From a virus, in the IMG/VR virus record IMGVR_UViG_3300027909_000023, positions 1 through 59,004 of that record: a stretch of DNA of 59,004 nt, one strand, 5' to 3'. Within the stretch, counting starts at the first letter, position 1; each line of letters opens with the position of its first letter. The notes beneath the pieces are model-generated. The model searched no databases. It was not told the DNA's origin and worked only from the letters and a program-made list of their open reading frames with translations. Made by a program: the position numbers and the translations under genes. Shown one piece after another: positions 33,140-41,646 of the stretch.

Positions 33140-33774
33140 AGCCGCTTCTCCACCACCAGACTGGCGAAGGTGTAGTCCCAGACGTGCAGCCCATGAAAGG
33201 TCGGATCCACCCCGCCAAAGGCGGTGAGGTGCAGGGCCGCGAGCGTCTGGCGCAGCTGCGCGTAGGTCTTCTGGCAGAACAGCCGCTCGCGCAGTTCCTT
33301 GTTCCCGGTCGTGTCCGGCCCGCAGCGGTTCCAGTAGTCCATCGTCAGGACCAGCAGGCCACCCGGCGCCACCAGGCAACTCAGGTGATAGAGGAAGCGG
33401 TCCAGCTCCTTGACATGCTCGATGACGGAGAGACAGGTCACCGCCTTACTGAGCGCGGCGCCCCCTTCGCTCACCCACTCCTCCAGCGGATAGCCATCGA
33501 CCAGCGCCGGGTCGACGACGATCACTTCTTTCCCAGTCCAGTCGCGCAGCATGTAATGGAAGGCACTGCCGGCGCCGCCGATGTCGTAGACCGGCCCCTC
33601 CCACGGCCCGCCTCGCTCGCGCCAGCGGCCCAGTGCCTGCAGCGCCAGCGCATACTCCCACCGGCGGTGCGTGTGCGGCAGCGCGTTCGGATGCGCGTCG
33701 ACCGTCTGCAGCTCGTGCTCCAGGTGGTCGTAGTCCTTCGGGTCGAGCGTGCGTGACAGGCAAGTCAGGCTCAC
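33136..33774 (-). CDS. Class I SAM-dependent methyltransferase
   Basis: 212 residues with motif I VYDIGGAGSAF (62-72), an acidic post-I residue in VIVVDPA, CLSVIEHV (motif II region) and GGLLVLTMDYW (motif III). It resembles methyltransferases of glycan and natural-product clusters. Overlaps downstream and upstream neighbours by 4 bases, so co-translated with the paralog and the GT4 gene. Substrate unknown; a sugar or lipid-linked glycan is inferred from context. Confidence 0.8.
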   Translation of the reverse strand: MSLTCLSRTLDPKDYDHLEHELQTVDAHPNALPHTHRRWEYALALQALGRWRERGGPWEGPVYDIGGAGSAFHYMLRDWTGKEVIVVDPALVDGYPLEEWVSEGGAALSKAVTCLSVIEHVKELDRFLYHLSCLVAPGGLLVLTMDYWNRCGPDTTGNKELRERLFCQKTYAQLRQTLAALHLTAFGGVDPTFHGLHVWDYTFASLVVEKRL

Positions 33775-34721
33775 TGGGCTACCTCCCGATAGAGCTGCGC
33801 GTACTTCGCTCCCAGCCGCTGCCAGCTCTCCTTCTTCGCCAGCTGCCGGATGCGGTGCGTATCCCGTTTCTGTGTCGAGGGGATGCTGGCCAGCAGCTCC
33901 AGCCCGAACGTGATCTGGTCGAAGTTCTCATACCAGCGAATCGCCCGATGCCCGAGCGTGTCTTCATAGAGGGCGCGGAACTGCCGGCACGACGACAGCG
34001 CCAAGACCGGCTTGCGCGCCGCAATCCCCAGGAGCAGCGCGCCACTCTGTCCGGCAAACGCGCAGGTGTAAAGGAACGCCGTCGCGTCGCAGCCGGCGAG
34101 CAAACTGATCGCTTTCGCACGCTCGACGAACTCAGGGTGGACGATGACCTCCGGCTGACGCCGCTGCCACTCCGCGACCTGTTCGACGGTCGCCCCCGGC
34201 GCCAGCAGCAGCAGGTCCCAGCCAGCCGCCTTGGTGATGTCGCAGAGCGCGTCGTAGTTCTTCCAGGCGTTCGGGAAGCCGATCGTGCCGAGCAGCGGCT
34301 TGTCGTCCCGGAGTGACTGCGGCGGGCGGGTCCACTCGGGGACGCCCATCCGCCAGTAGCGGGTCTTCTCGGCGGGCAGATCGTCGAACGGCTCATGCAC
34401 GACCGCGGCGTCGGCCGCGTCGACGATTGCCTTGCACTGATCGGAGTTCGGGACGCCGCTGTCGTGATAGGTGACGACGACCGGGACGCGCCGCCGCAGC
34501 TGCGCGATGTGTTCCGGCCACCAGCGCGAGTGCAGGGCGGCGTGATAGTTGAGATGCACGACCTCGACCTCGGTCACGTCGACGTGCGCCGGGTCGAGGG
34601 CTGCCACGTCGGGCAGCATGTCGATCGACGGATCGGCCTGCTCGACCGCGTCGGTCAGCATCGCCGAGTGCTCAGCGATGCCGCAGGCCGTGCCCCAGGT
34701 CGTGACCAGTAGGACTCTCAT
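33771..34721 (-). CDS. GT4-type glycosyltransferase
   Basis: 316 residues from ATG 34721 (GGAGGAGAGG just upstream). N-terminal GT-B Rossmann half starts MRVLLVTTWGTACGIAEHS, with the Gly-rich acceptor loop; VPVVVTYHD is a typical strand before the interdomain region. The C-terminal half has LLGTIGFPNAWKNYDALCD (a donor-side G-x2-K-N pattern) and SGALLLGIAARKPVLA, where the usual E-x7-E is reduced. A family 4 transferase using a nucleotide sugar is the best fit. Part of the glycan operon. Confidence 0.8.
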   Translation of the reverse strand: MRVLLVTTWGTACGIAEHSAMLTDAVEQADPSIDMLPDVAALDPAHVDVTEVEVVHLNYHAALHSRWWPEHIAQLRRRVPVVVTYHDSGVPNSDQCKAIVDAADAAVVHEPFDDLPAEKTRYWRMGVPEWTRPPQSLRDDKPLLGTIGFPNAWKNYDALCDITKAAGWDLLLLAPGATVEQVAEWQRRQPEVIVHPEFVERAKAISLLAGCDATAFLYTCAFAGQSGALLLGIAARKPVLALSSCRQFRALYEDTLGHRAIRWYENFDQITFGLELLASIPSTQKRDTHRIRQLAKKESWQRLGAKYAQLYREVAQ

Positions 34722-34834
34722 AGCCCTCTCCTCCGCCACCACGCCGCGACGGGCGACCAGTAGCGCAGCCAGAACCACCAGCCGCTGAGGCTGCGGGGGC
34801 GCATACCGAGCGCGATCTCCTGCCGCTCGCTCAT
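34718..34834 (-). CDS. Tiny Trp/Arg-rich protein
   Basis: 38 residues, MSERQEIALGMRPRSLSGWW then FWLRYWSPVAAWWRRRGL. AGGAGAAGG precedes the ATG at 34834, and both ends overlap neighbours by 4 bases (ATGA), a strong sign of a real coupled gene. The Trp/Arg-rich C-terminus could be membrane-associated. No family recognised. Confidence 0.6.
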   Translation of the reverse strand: MSERQEIALGMRPRSLSGWWFWLRYWSPVAAWWRRRGL

Positions 34835-35208
34835 ACCTTCTCCTGCACCGCGTCGCCGACCAGCGCGTTGATCGACTGAATCAGCGCCGCCCGCCGGTCG
34901 TTCCACTCCTGGATGCGGAAGGCGCACTCGATGATCTCCTCGCGGTGGCTCACCTTCGTCCCCTCCTGCTTATACCCACGCAGCCGATCCTCGGCCTGCC
35001 ACAGCGCCGAGTTCACCGCCGCCAGGTCGCTGTAGTGCTCGGTCCAGCGGCCGGCGCTCGCCGCCAGCAGCTTCGGCAGCAAGGCGGCGCGCTCGCGCTG
35101 GAAGTGCGTCACGTCGATCCCCTTGACCTCGCCATGCAGGATCTTCAGCGCCAGGATGGTCAGCCGGTCGCAGACTTCCCCCAGCCCGAAGTTCACCAGC
35201 CGACTCAC
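34831..35208 (-). CDS. DUF6165 protein associated with glycosyltransferases
   Basis: 125 residues matching the DUF6165 pattern: G-E-V-x-D-R-L-T-I-L near residue 10, L-A-A-V-N-x2-L-W-x2-E-D-R-L-R (62-76) and E-W-N-D-R-R-A-x-L-I-x2-I-N at the end. These helical proteins are found beside glycosyltransferases in bacterial and phage glycan clusters; their biochemical role is not known to me. Overlaps both neighbours by 4 bases. Confidence 0.8.
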   Translation of the reverse strand: MSRLVNFGLGEVCDRLTILALKILHGEVKGIDVTHFQRERAALLPKLLAASAGRWTEHYSDLAAVNSALWQAEDRLRGYKQEGTKVSHREEIIECAFRIQEWNDRRAALIQSINALVGDAVQEKV

Positions 35209-36020
35209 GCCAGCACCGCCAGGCGCTCACGCACCACATCGACGAGGTGCCGGCTATCAAACGTCGGCTGCCCGTCGAGACCCAGCACCAGCCAGACCTG
35301 GTCGCTCGCTTTGCCGTAGGGGTAGAACACATCGTGGTGCCGCATCGTGTTCGGCTCGATCATCACCACCGGCGTGCCGAGCGCGCACGCGAGTACATGC
35401 AGCGCCGAGCAGCAGCCGACGAACACACTCGCCGTGGCGATCCAGCCCGCGGCCGACTCCCAATCGCAGGTGTAGCCGTACGGCTTCCAGCGCGGGCCGC
35501 CACTGACATTCAGCACGTCACTGGCTGGCGGCGAGTCCTCCTGGACGAAGTGCTGCCGCAGCAGCCAGTACAGCCCGTACTTCAGCTCGAAGTGCTCATC
35601 GCTGAAGCCGACCACGATCCGGCTGGTCGGCATCTGGAAGGGCGGCGCCAGCCACGGGTCGAGTGCGAGCGGCATCGTCAGCGGCAGCTGGTCCTCAGCG
35701 ATCCGGTAGGTCTCATAAGGCAGGGAGAGCTTCGGCCAGCCGTCATACGCGAGGTGGAGGACGATGTCGTAGCCGCTCGGGAGGGTGGGCGGCTCGCGCG
35801 GCGTGATCGGCGCGGTCTCGTGAATCTCCCAATCGTGGGCGACCAGCACCTGGCCGATATAGATCTGCCGGCTGAGCAGACTGCAGAAGCTCGGGTCGGC
35901 ATAGGTCGGCCCGAGGAGGAGATCGACCGGCACGTTGGCGTTGTGGCTGAGGGCGCGCACCGTCGGCAGCGCCCACAACAGATCGCCGTATCGCCCGGGG
36001 TGCGTGCAGAGGATCTTCAT
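35205..36020 (-). CDS. GT9/heptosyltransferase-like glycosyltransferase
   Basis: 271 residues. The N-terminus MKILCTHPGRYGDLLWALPT, with G-D-x-L-x-A-L-P, is the acceptor-side signature of family 9 (heptosyltransferase) GT-B enzymes. The C-terminal half has FVGCCSALHVLACALGTPVV, matching the G-x2-S-x3-H-x-A-x-A-x-G-x-P donor motif of GT9. These enzymes add heptose or similar sugars to lipopolysaccharide core, but phage relatives may act on other glycans. Start ATG 36020 overlaps the next gene by 4 bases. Confidence 0.8.
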   Translation of the reverse strand: MKILCTHPGRYGDLLWALPTVRALSHNANVPVDLLLGPTYADPSFCSLLSRQIYIGQVLVAHDWEIHETAPITPREPPTLPSGYDIVLHLAYDGWPKLSLPYETYRIAEDQLPLTMPLALDPWLAPPFQMPTSRIVVGFSDEHFELKYGLYWLLRQHFVQEDSPPASDVLNVSGGPRWKPYGYTCDWESAAGWIATASVFVGCCSALHVLACALGTPVVMIEPNTMRHHDVFYPYGKASDQVWLVLGLDGQPTFDSRHLVDVVRERLAVLA

Positions 36021-36544
36021 GCGGACACCTCCAGCTCCAGACACGGGTGGTACGCCAGCCGCCCGAGCGCATAGGCGGGTGCCCGCCCGTAGGCATGGCT
36101 CACGTTCCAGGGCTTGACCAGTTCGTCGGCGGTGACCCATCCACGAAAGGTGTAGATCGGCATCACACCCGTCATCAGCGCATAGAGGTCGGCCCGCCCT
36201 GACGCTTCCACCCAGCGGAGGAGCCTGCCGTTCTCCTGGGGCGTCTGCTTGACATCGACACTGCGGCCGTCCTGCAGGTAGACGTCGGGCCGGCCTTCCA
36301 CCGAGTGCCCGTCGAGCGCATACGCCCACACGCCCCGGGCGAGATTGGCGAACGCCAGCTCCGCGCCGACGCTGTTGCATTCATGGGCCAGCGCATCGAG
36401 TTTGTCAGCCGACCAGTTCTGGTAGCGTCCGAGGCGGTCCTTGCTCGCCTGCAGGCGCGCCTTGGCTTCCGCGATGACCGCCTCGCACTCCGCTGCGGTG
36501 AGCCAACAGGTCGCGCCCGCGTAGAGGTAGAGCAGGAGCTTCAT
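36017..36544 (-). CDS. Putative PD-(D/E)XK nuclease-like protein
   Basis: 175 residues from ATG 36544. A Glu in a helix (SVGAELAFANLARG, about residue 75) is followed by RPDVYLQDGRSVDVKQ, which fits the PD...(D/E)-x-K hairpin, and by a downstream helix (GRLLRWVEASGRADLYALM). The arrangement matches small holiday-junction-resolvase-like or restriction-endonuclease folds. Alternatively it could be a structurally similar non-nuclease. It lies between glycosyltransferase genes and overlaps the GT9 gene by 4 bases. Confidence 0.5.
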   Translation of the reverse strand: MKLLLYLYAGATCWLTAAECEAVIAEAKARLQASKDRLGRYQNWSADKLDALAHECNSVGAELAFANLARGVWAYALDGHSVEGRPDVYLQDGRSVDVKQTPQENGRLLRWVEASGRADLYALMTGVMPIYTFRGWVTADELVKPWNVSHAYGRAPAYALGRLAYHPCLELEVSA

Positions 36545-36561
36545 CACCGCTCGCCGGCCGC

Positions 36562-37263
36562 CTACTTCTTCCCCAAGCCCGCCAGCCACTGGTCGATCGG
36601 TCCCATCCCGCTGCCATCGTCGTCAGCAGCGCGGAGCATCCCGATCAGCACCGGCGCGATCTTCTTCAGGCTCTCTTCCGCGTCTTCGACCACCTGATGA
36701 ATTTGCTGTTGGATTTTTTCCGTGTTCGCGTTGTCGGTCGCCATCGACTGCTGATGCAGGTCGATCATCTGCATCTGCAGCGCGTCGATCTTGGCTTCGA
36801 TGCGATTGAGCTGCTCGTTGTCGACGGGCGGTTGCGGCTCGGGTTCTGGCTCCGGTCCCGGTTGGGGCGCGTCCGCTTTCAGCACCAGCGGGCCGCCGTA
36901 GGTCAGCTGCTCCTCGGTCGGCTGCACCCAGTTGTCCGGCGGCAGCGGTGTCCCCGGCGGCGGCGGCGCATACGGCGTGTAGGCGAGCCGGATCTCGCGC
37001 ATCCCGTTCCCGGCATCGACGTCGGTGAGGTAGTCGGCGCCGGTGCCATCGCTCTTGTCGAGGCAGGCATCGACCGACAAGCCGTGATACTGCGTCTGCC
37101 CACCGCTCTTGCCGATATGGCCGACGTTCGGGTTGCTCTGGTGAATCTTGTAGACCGCCCGCGCGTTGAGTTGCCCCTTGCCCTCATCGCCCTGCGCCGC
37201 CGGCACCAGTGGCGACTCGAACTCGGCGAGCGTGTCGGCGTAGACCTGCGTGTAGTTCTGCAC
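36562..37263 (-). CDS. Hypothetical protein with coiled-coil C-terminus
   Basis: 233 residues. The N-terminal 95 residues form a compact domain with HIGKSGGQTQYHGLSVDACL, a Pro/Glu-rich linker follows (residues 115-148), then a coiled coil (NRIEAKIDALQMQMIDLHQQ) and a short C-terminal helix. The layout resembles phage accessory virion proteins that carry a globular head on a stalk. It sits next to the beta-helix gene, so the two may act together on a surface glycan. No enzyme motif. Confidence 0.6.
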   Translation of the reverse strand: MQNYTQVYADTLAEFESPLVPAAQGDEGKGQLNARAVYKIHQSNPNVGHIGKSGGQTQYHGLSVDACLDKSDGTGADYLTDVDAGNGMREIRLAYTPYAPPPPGTPLPPDNWVQPTEEQLTYGGPLVLKADAPQPGPEPEPEPQPPVDNEQLNRIEAKIDALQMQMIDLHQQSMATDNANTEKIQQQIHQVVEDAEESLKKIAPVLIGMLRAADDDGSGMGPIDQWLAGLGKK

Positions 37264-37281
37264 TGCCGCCTCCTGTTCCTG

Positions 37282-38868
37282 TTACCGGCTATAGGTGCCG
37301 ACGCGCGCGGGCGGTGTGAAGCTCGCCCCCGGCGGCGTGCCATCGGTCGTGTTGACGGCGTTTGCCGGCGAGCCTGGCAGCACCATGTGGTCCGGCCCGA
37401 GGCTCGCCTCCCAGTCGGCCGCCGACAGCCGGATGTTGTCGGGCGGCAGCGTCCCCTGCGATCGACTCCCCGCCTTGAAGCAGTTGCCGGTCACGACCGT
37501 CTGCGCGTGCGGCCAGTCCTTCTTGAGCGCCGCGAAGCCGATGCCGTTGGTGGCGGAGAGATAGCCGTAGCTGCCCTCGCAGACCATCGAGTTCTGGAAC
37601 GCCAGCGGCCCGGGCGACGCGGTAATGCCGCTATCGGTGTAGAAGTTCATCCACGAGTGACTGTTGCTGTGATAGGTCACATGGTCGATGACGATGCCGT
37701 CATCGACGCCGTTGGCGACCGGCATCCCGCGGCCGGTGCCGAGATACGGTGTCTGGTTGATGTCGTAGGCGAGCACGTTGCGAATCGCGACGCGCCGCAT
37801 CCAGTCACTCGTCTGGCCGCTGTCGTTCTTCCCGATAATGCCGAACACACTCCCCACATTTCTAATGACCAGGTTCTCCAGGACGACGTCCTCGCACGTC
37901 GCTGTCGGCTCGCCGCCCTCTTGATTACAGGCCTTGAGCATCACGCCCACCCCGGTCGACCAGTCTCGCTTCCAGTTGCACTCCAACAAGCAGTGCTCCA
38001 TCCGCAACCGTTTGACCGACTTGATCTCGAACAAGCACTTGATACTCGGCTGACTGGCGAGGGACATCCAGGCGTAGTTCTTACTCAGGTGGCAGCGGCT
38101 GATGAGAATGTCGGAGCACGCCATCTCCGGCGAGGCGCAGTCGCTGCCGCCGAACATGACGTTCTCGGCCCCGCCCTCTAAGAAGCAGTTCTCGATCTTG
38201 AGATACTGGCCGCCGTTCCAGGCGCTGACCGCCTGGCTATCCCGCCCCGGCTCGAAGATGTCCTTGATGTAGCAGCTGCTCACCGTGACGTTCGACGCAT
38301 TCAGGGTGATGCCGCGATGCCCGCCGAGGACCGGGTCACCGAAGATGTAGCAGCGGTCAAAGAGGAACCCGTCGGGGCGGTCTTCCGGCGTGAGCATGTT
38401 GCGCTTGTCGCCGCCCATCTCGACGTGCGAGTAGCTCTTGGTCAGTGGCGGCCCGATGCCGATATTCACAAAGGCGACGTGGTGCGCTTTGTTCTGGATG
38501 CGGATGGGAGAGGTGGTTTTGGTCACTCCCTGCAGCACGCCCAGCGCCGGCAGGTACTCCGGTGTGATCATCGACCCGACCGGCGGGTACTCGCTGCTAT
38601 CACTGGTGATCGTCACCCACGGCGCGTCCGGTGGGCGCTCGCGGATCCGCAACTCGCCGAGATGCGTCCCGACCTCCAGCTGGATGATGCCGCCGGTCGG
38701 CTCCAGCGCGTCATACGCCGTCTGCACGCTCTCGCCGACCGGCACCTTCACCGTCGGCACGTCGATCGGCGCCGGGAAGGCCTGGTCGACTTCGCTCCGC
38801 AGCTGCTCGGCATCGGCCACGATGTGGTCGATGAGGTCATACATTCGCCGTCGTTCACCCGCCATCAC
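37282..38868 (-). CDS. Right-handed parallel beta-helix protein (pectate lyase/tailspike-like)
   Basis: 528 residues. The N-terminus has a pectate-lyase-type cap (SVQTAYDALEPTGGIIQLEV). Then come successive short rungs with N/C ladders: RIQNKAHHVAFVNIGI, LNASNVTVSSCYIKDI, YLKIENCFLEGGA and CSDILISRCHLSKN. Such folds bind or cleave polysaccharides in tailspikes and depolymerases. No catalytic triad can be assigned safely. It lies in the glycan operon rather than in the virion operon, so it may modify a glycan in the cell or be a late-expressed depolymerase. Two adjacent ATGs are possible starts. Confidence 0.75.
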   Translation of the reverse strand: MMAGERRRMYDLIDHIVADAEQLRSEVDQAFPAPIDVPTVKVPVGESVQTAYDALEPTGGIIQLEVGTHLGELRIRERPPDAPWVTITSDSSEYPPVGSMITPEYLPALGVLQGVTKTTSPIRIQNKAHHVAFVNIGIGPPLTKSYSHVEMGGDKRNMLTPEDRPDGFLFDRCYIFGDPVLGGHRGITLNASNVTVSSCYIKDIFEPGRDSQAVSAWNGGQYLKIENCFLEGGAENVMFGGSDCASPEMACSDILISRCHLSKNYAWMSLASQPSIKCLFEIKSVKRLRMEHCLLECNWKRDWSTGVGVMLKACNQEGGEPTATCEDVVLENLVIRNVGSVFGIIGKNDSGQTSDWMRRVAIRNVLAYDINQTPYLGTGRGMPVANGVDDGIVIDHVTYHSNSHSWMNFYTDSGITASPGPLAFQNSMVCEGSYGYLSATNGIGFAALKKDWPHAQTVVTGNCFKAGSRSQGTLPPDNIRLSAADWEASLGPDHMVLPGSPANAVNTTDGTPPGASFTPPARVGTYSR

Positions 38869-38878
38869 TCCCCCCTTT

Positions 38879-41383
38879 TCACAACCACGCCCGCAGCCGC
38901 GGGTCCGTCACGCACCGCTCCACCAGCGCCTGCGGGCTGCCGACCAATCGCAACCCGGCGGCACTTCTCGCTCGGCTCAACGCGACATAGAGCATCCCTG
39001 GCGACTTGAAGAACGGGTCGCGGATGTTGACCTGGACCCGATCGAGACTCAGTCCCTGCGAGTTGCTGCCGACGAACGGCCCGAAGCCTAGCTCGTGGAT
39101 CGTTTCCAGCTCGATGTCGAACATCGGCACGATCACCTTCAGGCACTCGATCGTCTTGACAGTGTCCGTCCCGTCGAAGTGCTTGATCACGCGGTTCGGA
39201 TGCCACTCGCCTAGTGCGCGCTGTTTCTCGGGGTGGGAGAAGCCGACCAGCGCTTCGTAGCGGTCGCGTTGCTCCGCATTGATCCAGACGTGCTGGTACG
39301 GCCCCGTCGGTCCCGCGTAGGTGCCGCGCGTGCTGGCGATGCCGAGATACAACAACAGCTGCTGCACGTCGCAGGCGAGTCCTTCCGACCGCGTCGCGTA
39401 GACCAGCCGGCGATCGATCATCGAGCCATCGGTGTCGAACAGGCCCTGTAGGCACGCCGCCCAAGCCGACGGCCCCGACGTCCAAATCGCCTCAGGGACG
39501 CGCTTGTCCACCGCGGTGACGTAGTCGCAGCCCCACGCTGCGAGCCGGAGCCGCAGTGGCAGGCTGGTGAGATGACAGCCGCGCTCGTCGCGGCGTGTGT
39601 TCGGCCGCCCACCGAGTCGCTGCGCGATCGCCATCCAGCGCTCGCGCAGGTGCGCGACCTCGCTGGTGAAGTGGATCTGGCCTTCGCGCTGGTCAGCCCA
39701 GGCGGCGTTGCCGAGCGAGGCACCGATCCACCACGCGAGGTCGCTGTCGATCTCCTGTGTGCCGGTGATCGTCGCGGTTGTCGTTAGGCAGATCGGGTGA
39801 TCGGGGACGAGCTTGCACGTCTGGCGGAAGCCATGCGGCGTCTTCCACCGATGGTCGGGCGAGCAGAGCAGTGTGTAGCCGCGCGCGGTGGTCAGTCGAT
39901 GCAGACGACACTCGGTCTGCGCCACCGCCTTGAGGCGTGCGAGGCCGCCGCCCGTATCGATCCACTCGCCGACGCGTAGATCACACACGCGCACAGCGCC
40001 GCGGCCGGCGACTAACACGCGCGTGTCCGGCGCGACGCACTTATGCACCGTCGATGCATATGCAACTCTGAGCGGCAGGTAGGTAATGCTCCCGACCACT
40101 TCCCACTTGCCGTCGATCCGTGTCGCGCCCTCCGGCCCTTTCTCGCGCAGCTCTTTCCTCCGCGCCGAGTCACACGGCACCTTCACATCCCGGGTGACCG
40201 GCTCGACTTCCACCACCTCGCCGGTGCGCTGCAGCTCGACCCAGCAGGTCGCCTCGGTGGCGTCGACGATCGTCCCGAGGTCGCCGTTGACATACAGCAG
40301 CCGCCGCGGCAGCAGCTCGGTCCGGCGGTTGGCGAGGATCATCACCAGCGCGCCGATCTTCAGCGGCAGCACCTTCGGGATGCCCCACTGCGCCTCCGGC
40401 TTCTCCAGCTGGCCCCACTCGCTTCTGAGCTTCCCCCAGCGGTGACTGGTGAACTTCAGCTCTTTGCCCTGCAGCTGTGACATCCGCAGGTAGTTGAAGC
40501 GGTCGACCGACTCGTTCTTCGCGACGATGGTCGGGCCGTCGTAGTGATCGTCGGTCTCGTGGTTGATGGCGTTCCGGCTGGCGAAGTACTCCGCCACCAC
40601 CCGCCCGCGGCCATGGCGCGCCGCCCGCAGCACGGCGATGAAGTCCTGGTCGTCCTGGCGGTAGATGCGGTCCAGGGTGATGACGTTCGGCGCGAAGCGC
40701 TCCCACTCGGGCGACTCGAACGCATAGCTCGCCTTCACCGGACTCAGCTGCGCGAAGTCGCCCACCAGCGTCAGCCCCATCTGCGGCGGGTCGTCGTCGT
40801 CCGGCGTGCTCTTGCCGAGGACATACCCGCGCCCGTTCACTTCGTCGATCGCCCGCACCAGGAAGGTGAGCTGGTCGCCCGCCAACATGCTCACTTCATC
40901 CAGCACCAGCCGGCGCACGCCCGACTTCCACAGTTTCCCGAGCTTGGCGGTGAGGAAGCCGGTGATGTAGGCCTCCTGCAGGCTGGCGGTGTCGAAGTAG
41001 CCGAGCACGCTGTTGATCGTTTCGCCGCCGAGATTGATCGCCGCAATCCCGGTCGTCGCGCACAGCACCAGCCCCGGCTCCTTCTCCGCCCACTCCCGGG
41101 TCGCGAAGGTCTTGCCGCTCCCCGCCGGCCCCGCCAGATAGGTGAAGGTTGGAGCCGGCGCTGCCCACAGCGTCCCATCAGCCGCGCGGGGTGGGCCGAG
41201 GTCCGGCAGGATTGACGGTGCCTCGACGCGCGCTGCTGGCGTCACGACCGGGGCGGGCGCCGGCTCCATCTCGATCGGCGCCCGTTCGATCGGCGCCCGT
41301 CGCCGGGGCTGCACCACGGGTGCGACCGGCGCCGCAAAGGCGAGATCCGGGTCGGGCGGCGTCACTTGTCGGGTGACCGCCAT
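38879..41383 (-). CDS. PIF1/RecD-like helicase interrupted by an intein
   Basis: 834 residues from ATG 41383 (TGATG overlap with the cold-shock gene; GTG 41386 is an alternative). Superfamily 1B helicase with Walker A G-P-A-G-S-G-K-T (85-92), Walker B L-V-L-D-E-V-S-M (159-166) and motif III V-G-D-F-A-Q-L (207-213). Near the end, the signature T-V-H-K/S-Q-G-L-S-L-D is split by a 326-residue intein (449-774). The following VALSRARS is motif VI. After splicing the helicase is about 508 residues, the normal length. Likely unwinds DNA in phage replication or recombination beside the polymerase and RecB-like nuclease. Confidence 0.9.
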   Translation of the reverse strand: MAVTRQVTPPDPDLAFAAPVAPVVQPRRRAPIERAPIEMEPAPAPVVTPAARVEAPSILPDLGPPRAADGTLWAAPAPTFTYLAGPAGSGKTFATREWAEKEPGLVLCATTGIAAINLGGETINSVLGYFDTASLQEAYITGFLTAKLGKLWKSGVRRLVLDEVSMLAGDQLTFLVRAIDEVNGRGYVLGKSTPDDDDPPQMGLTLVGDFAQLSPVKASYAFESPEWERFAPNVITLDRIYRQDDQDFIAVLRAARHGRGRVVAEYFASRNAINHETDDHYDGPTIVAKNESVDRFNYLRMSQLQGKELKFTSHRWGKLRSEWGQLEKPEAQWGIPKVLPLKIGALVMILANRRTELLPRRLLYVNGDLGTIVDATEATCWVELQRTGEVVEVEPVTRDVKVPCDSARRKELREKGPEGATRIDGKWEVVGSITYLPLRVAYASTVHKCVAPDTRVLVAGRGAVRVCDLRVGEWIDTGGGLARLKAVAQTECRLHRLTTARGYTLLCSPDHRWKTPHGFRQTCKLVPDHPICLTTTATITGTQEIDSDLAWWIGASLGNAAWADQREGQIHFTSEVAHLRERWMAIAQRLGGRPNTRRDERGCHLTSLPLRLRLAAWGCDYVTAVDKRVPEAIWTSGPSAWAACLQGLFDTDGSMIDRRLVYATRSEGLACDVQQLLLYLGIASTRGTYAGPTGPYQHVWINAEQRDRYEALVGFSHPEKQRALGEWHPNRVIKHFDGTDTVKTIECLKVIVPMFDIELETIHELGFGPFVGSNSQGLSLDRVQVNIRDPFFKSPGMLYVALSRARSAAGLRLVGSPQALVERCVTDPRLRAWL
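39062..40039 (-). other. Intein with LAGLIDADG-like endonuclease domain
   Basis: 326 residues, Cys1 (C-V-A-P-D-T-R-V-L, block A) to the terminal Asn of F-V-G-S-N, followed by extein Ser. Block B is SPDHRWKT around intein residue 60. A LAGLIDADG-type pair follows: LAWWIGASLGNAAW and LQGLFDTDGSM. The penultimate residue is Ser instead of the usual His, and the first LAGLIDADG helix ends LGNA rather than LGDG, so the first catalytic Asp looks replaced. Inserted exactly inside helicase motif TVHK/SQG. Confidence 0.9.
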
Positions 41384-41646
41384 CACAACCCGCTCTCACT
41401 CCGAATGTGTTCCGCTCGCAGCCCCTTGGCGACCACGCGCGGCTCGAACACCACCATCGCGCCTTCCTCCAGCTCCTCGATCCGCCGGTCGTCGAGACCA
41501 CTCATGTGAAAGAAGTAGTCCTTGCCGACTTCCCCCACGCCCTCGGTGCAGCGGATGAAGCCGAAGCCGCGCTCGGGGTAGAGGCGCTGCACGCGACCGC
41601 GCGCCTCAGGCAACTCGGAGCGGGAGGACGTCTCTGAAGAGGTCAT
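41383..41646 (-). CDS. Cold-shock-domain protein
   Basis: 87 residues. A cold-shock OB fold with RNP1 as R-G-F-G-F-I (26-31) and RNP2 as Y-F-F-H (44-47), followed by EELEEGAMVVFEPRVVAKGL, typical of CspA-like single-stranded nucleic-acid binders. N-terminal 12 residues are Ser-rich. The start ATG 41646 is used because the longer frame runs back through another gene. It overlaps the helicase start (TGATG); a role as RNA chaperone or ssDNA-binding partner of the helicase fits. Confidence 0.85.
   Translation of the reverse strand: MTSSETSSRSELPEARGRVQRLYPERGFGFIRCTEGVGEVGKDYFFHMSGLDDRRIEELEEGAMVVFEPRVVAKGLRAEHIRSESGL

Noticed and set aside
36697-38181. 494-codon open frame on the + strand opposite the beta-helix gene
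   Set aside because: Arg/Asp/Val-rich shadow; the - strand frame shows repeated beta-helix rungs.
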